Assembly: GCA_015146655.1 (NCBI GenBank)
Contig: VKHL01000026.1
Coordinates: forward strand, 62,001 to 126,000
Length of the DNA: 64,000 bases
Origin: Ochromonas danica
Lineage: Eukaryota; Sar; Chrysophyceae; Chromulinales; Chromulinaceae
Direction of reading: 5' to 3'
Shown: positions 61,301 to 64,000 of the stretch, piece by piece
Numbering within the stretch: the first letter of the stretch is position 1
Layout: the number at the start of each line of letters is the position of its first letter
Made by a program: the position numbers and the translations under genes
The notes under the pieces: model-generated
Seen by the model: only the letters and a program-made list of their open reading frames with translations
Told to the model about the DNA's origin: nothing
Database searches by the model: none

Positions 61301-64000
61301 GTAACATTCTCGACAGTGAGAGGCAAGCCATGTAATGTTATGTTGGCATTATTCCGAAGACTATGTCCACCATTGTATACACCAGAAACATCAAGGATAG
61401 CGTTAGTGGTCGGGAAAGTAGCCTTTCTTCGAATGTATGACACATTGGACAGCATTTGAAGAGAGTTCCAGATGTCCACAATATCCATGTGAGTTGTGTT
61501 ATCACCTGGTCGAACAATATAATCGAATTCTAGTGTTTGCTCATCGGAGAGGATTTGCTTCACGAAAGCTGACCCAGTGGTTGCAGAATCTCCAGCATTG
61601 ATTCTGATTCGCACACTAACACCCAACCAACTGATTGGTTTGTTAAACTTAATTGAGACGGTAATACAATCGCCTGGATAATAAATACCACTAGCATTGC
61701 GTGTTTGTACTCCATATTCAGTATCTAAGATAGGTGCAGAGGTATTCACTCGAATTTGATAGGCGGTTAGGAAATCCTTTAGAACATCTTGTGGGAAGGT
61801 GACATTGACATAAGTCATTGGCGAAGCAGATGCTCGTTTAATCCAAATCTCTCCAAAATTTACAAACCCATAATTATATTGATAACCTAACTGAGAAGAG
61901 ACATTGACCACCTTGACGATGGTTGAATTCAAAGTGAGATTAGCATAGACAATCTGTGGAACAGCAAAACTCAGATTGGCTGTGGTAAAGCTTCCCTCTT
62001 CCACGATATAATCGAAGAAGACATCATGGCCATCATCGGAAGATGAAGAATAATTGGCTATGACAGATCCACCCTCTGCCCCCGCATTAACATTGCTAAC
62101 GTTGAGAAGTAAGTAAGGATAACCCTGAACAACAACTTCCTGGTCGAACTTTACTGCGAATCGGATTACTTCTCCTGCACCATACTCACCACTCGTAACA
62201 TTAGCTGTTAAGGAGATGATCTGCGGTGTGGTAGTAGAAATATTGAACGAAAGATCATGCTGGGGCAATACCGTGTTTATAGCCTTCCCATTGCCATCGA
62301 CAATATTGGAGCCATTCAAATGGAGAGCACTGTTGTTTAACAGCTGTCTCCCTGGATGACTGTAATCACCTGATTGAACCGTATAAACAAAGAGCAACCT
62401 CTTTGTGGCATCAATCTCATCTTTTACGAGTGATGCCTTCGCCAGGTAGTCATCGTTTCCATTGTTGAAGATATTCAACACGAGCACAGGCCATTGATTG
62501 TCAGTGTCATTTCCAATTACTGAAATATGATACGGTGATGTCAAGGTCAAATACAGCGTATCTCCAGCAGCATAACTCTTATTAGATGACCAGTTACAGG
62601 TGATCGCAGTGATATTTGTAGGTGGGGCATCGCGAGTATCGATTACAATCTGATTATTCACCGAGAGAGAGGGAATACTGGTCATCCTAACAATAGAAGA
62701 GAAGTCCGTCGTGATGAGGTTATTCCCATAGTCTGTAATCCATAATACAGGTTGTTTTAGAAAGTATTGTTGACCAGCCCAGGCTCCTCCAGCAGGTCTC
62801 TGGATCGACAACTTCCGTGCAGGTCCAATTCCCACATTAAAACGCATGGAAGTAACGTTAATAGCAGTCGAAGAGAATGAAGAGTTAGCAAAGGAATAGT
62901 TGTAGTATATGAAGCACAAAGTGAATCCATTTCCCGGATGATCGATTATCAACTGGCTGAACTGCACTTTTCCCTGTCGTGCAATGGCGAAGACACTCTG
63001 TTGGGGACCAATTGTTGCTTTACTAGGATTTTCTTGGATAGTAACCAACAGACCCGAGGAGTTGTCTCTGTTCACTAAGTTGCCACCAGCGTCAAGTAGC
63101 AGCACAGCTGGAGGTCTGGAGATGAACTCTCCAGCGGAAATGGTATTATTTGCAGGATCTGTGCCTTGAACAATTGAAAGTTGAGAAACATTTCCAACCG
63201 CCACATGGAAGATATTCGAAGTCACTGATGCAACGCCGCACTATAATCAAGTATCAAAATTAACAAAATTAAGACACAAACAACAAGAATTGTTCCCTTA
63301 CTTGAGGACATTGGAAGAGAAGTTGGTATGGAAATCCAGCCTCATTGATATACAAACCCTTGAACACTGCCATCCCTTTTGAGATAGGGACTGAGAGACT
63401 GTTCACGGGACGAAGTTGCTCCAGACCTGTTGGAGACTCCGCCAACGAGACCGTCACTGTCCCTGACCTCATCGTGGTAATGACATTTTCTCCGCGATCT
63501 ACCACGCCAACGGTAGGGTAGGTTTCAAACACCTCCCCACCAAAGGCATTTCCTGTATAATTATAAAAGAAAAGTTTGTATTTGGGCCCCACGAGAACTG
63601 GAAAAGTGCTACTCGTGACAGAGGCGAAGGCTACACCATCACTTGATCGACCAAAGAAGCGAAGAGAATAGCCTTGACCAGATTTTTTCAGATACAGATT
63701 CTGCTCAGCAAAAACAACACAAATCATGTCAAATACAACATAAAATGGTATAAGTTTGTATACGAAACGGCAAAACAAACGGAAAGAACTTACGCTGAAC
63801 GACGCCACACCATTGATAAAGGAGGAGGAGGCTAAAGTACCAGTCACCTCATAGTCACATGATGTCAAATCACAAGCATCGCCATAATAAAGTTTCTCGT
63901 ATCCTGTGGGGCTGGCGGCCAGCTGGACATAGACAGACCCATCGAATGAATAATCAATCTCTCCTGTCGATCGAAACGTTACTGCGACCATAGGCTGGGT
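52356..64000 (-). CDS. Giant secreted protein with Ig-like, FG-GAP and Calx-beta repeats, 5' end outside window
   Basis: Five exons are visible: 63794->64000, 63302-63700, 52909-63240 (10,332 bp), 52535-52840 and 52356-52472, for about 3786 residues. In order from the N-terminal side: a filamin/Big-like part, about eight Ig-like repeats (IISLTANVTSGEYGAGEVIR type, residues about 120-1420 of the large exon), and FG-GAP repeats (FGYDIAVLDNLLVVGSPGYN). These are mixed with repeats of the G-x-F-x-L-x-W type (GYFQLTWRGNTTTHLLPNTT). A Calx-beta-like segment lies near 2416 and a galactose-binding-like domain near 3020 (STWDFEAGILLGWTKTGTAF). A C-terminal Calx-beta spans the last exons. N-glycosylation sites are very frequent and no C-terminal anchor is seen, so it is probably a secreted adhesin or cell-cover protein. 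The specific role is unknown. Confidence 0.8.

Noticed and set aside
52356-64000. Integrin alpha subunit
   Set aside because: FG-GAP repeats are present, but no C-terminal membrane segment or GFFKR-type tail is found, and Ig-like and Calx-beta parts dominate.
1-64000. tRNA, rRNA or mobile elements
   Set aside because: I looked for clover-leaf boxes, reverse transcriptase, integrase and transposase motifs in the spacers and found none that I can support.

Overview
The window is nuclear DNA of a eukaryotic alga, most likely from the red-plastid lineage (ochrophyte stramenopile, less likely haptophyte or cryptophyte). The best evidence is a nuclear psbU gene whose predicted product carries an ER signal peptide with a phenylalanine motif, a transit peptide and a thylakoid-lumen signal. 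This three-part leader is used by algae with secondary red plastids. Photosystem II PsbU itself is known from cyanobacteria, red algae and red-derived plastids. The genome looks compact: short GT-AG introns (about 59-221 nt), neighbours tens to hundreds of bases apart, and many head-to-head gene pairs. I see no transposon, virus-like element, tRNA or rRNA gene.

Layout, left to right. 1-8253 (-) is most of a BLTP2/Hobbit/SABRE-type lipid-transfer protein, open at the left edge. 8606-15048 holds housekeeping genes: psbU, BolA, the splicing factor RBM22/Cwc2, V-ATPase subunit c'', a cathepsin Z-like protease and mitochondrial ribosomal protein uL29m (L47). 15451-24629 holds a small unknown protein, a TIR-like/TPR protein, a membrane-anchored TPR protein, an FMN reductase and thiamin pyrophosphokinase. 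24796-25772 is an inverted pair of DUF2892-type membrane proteins that are almost identical over 221 bp. 25974-29843 holds an ankyrin-like protein and a TspO/MBR-like membrane protein.

31399-34272 encodes a probable mitochondrial protein with fifteen 41-residue tandem repeats of the OPR/helical-hairpin type. 35266-40681 holds a sulfotransferase-like enzyme and an eight-exon membrane protein of unknown function. 40984-42996 is a tail-to-tail pair of PLAC8-type proteins with the same intron phases. 43391-52166 holds an MFS transporter, a membrane-anchored purple acid phosphatase, a small acidic protein, a TDP2-type DNA-repair phosphodiesterase and an F-box-like/SPRY protein. 52356-64000 (-) is the 3' part of a giant secreted protein with Ig-like, FG-GAP and Calx-beta repeats, including one 10.3-kb exon. 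It is open at the right edge.

The genes do not form one pathway. The most unusual items are the TIR-like/TPR protein, the recently expanded repeat protein, the 221-bp inverted coding duplication, the exon-by-exon modular leader of PsbU, the eroded zinc sites of RBM22 and the giant exon. All exon joins were inferred by reading splice signals and frame by eye and have not been tested against transcripts.
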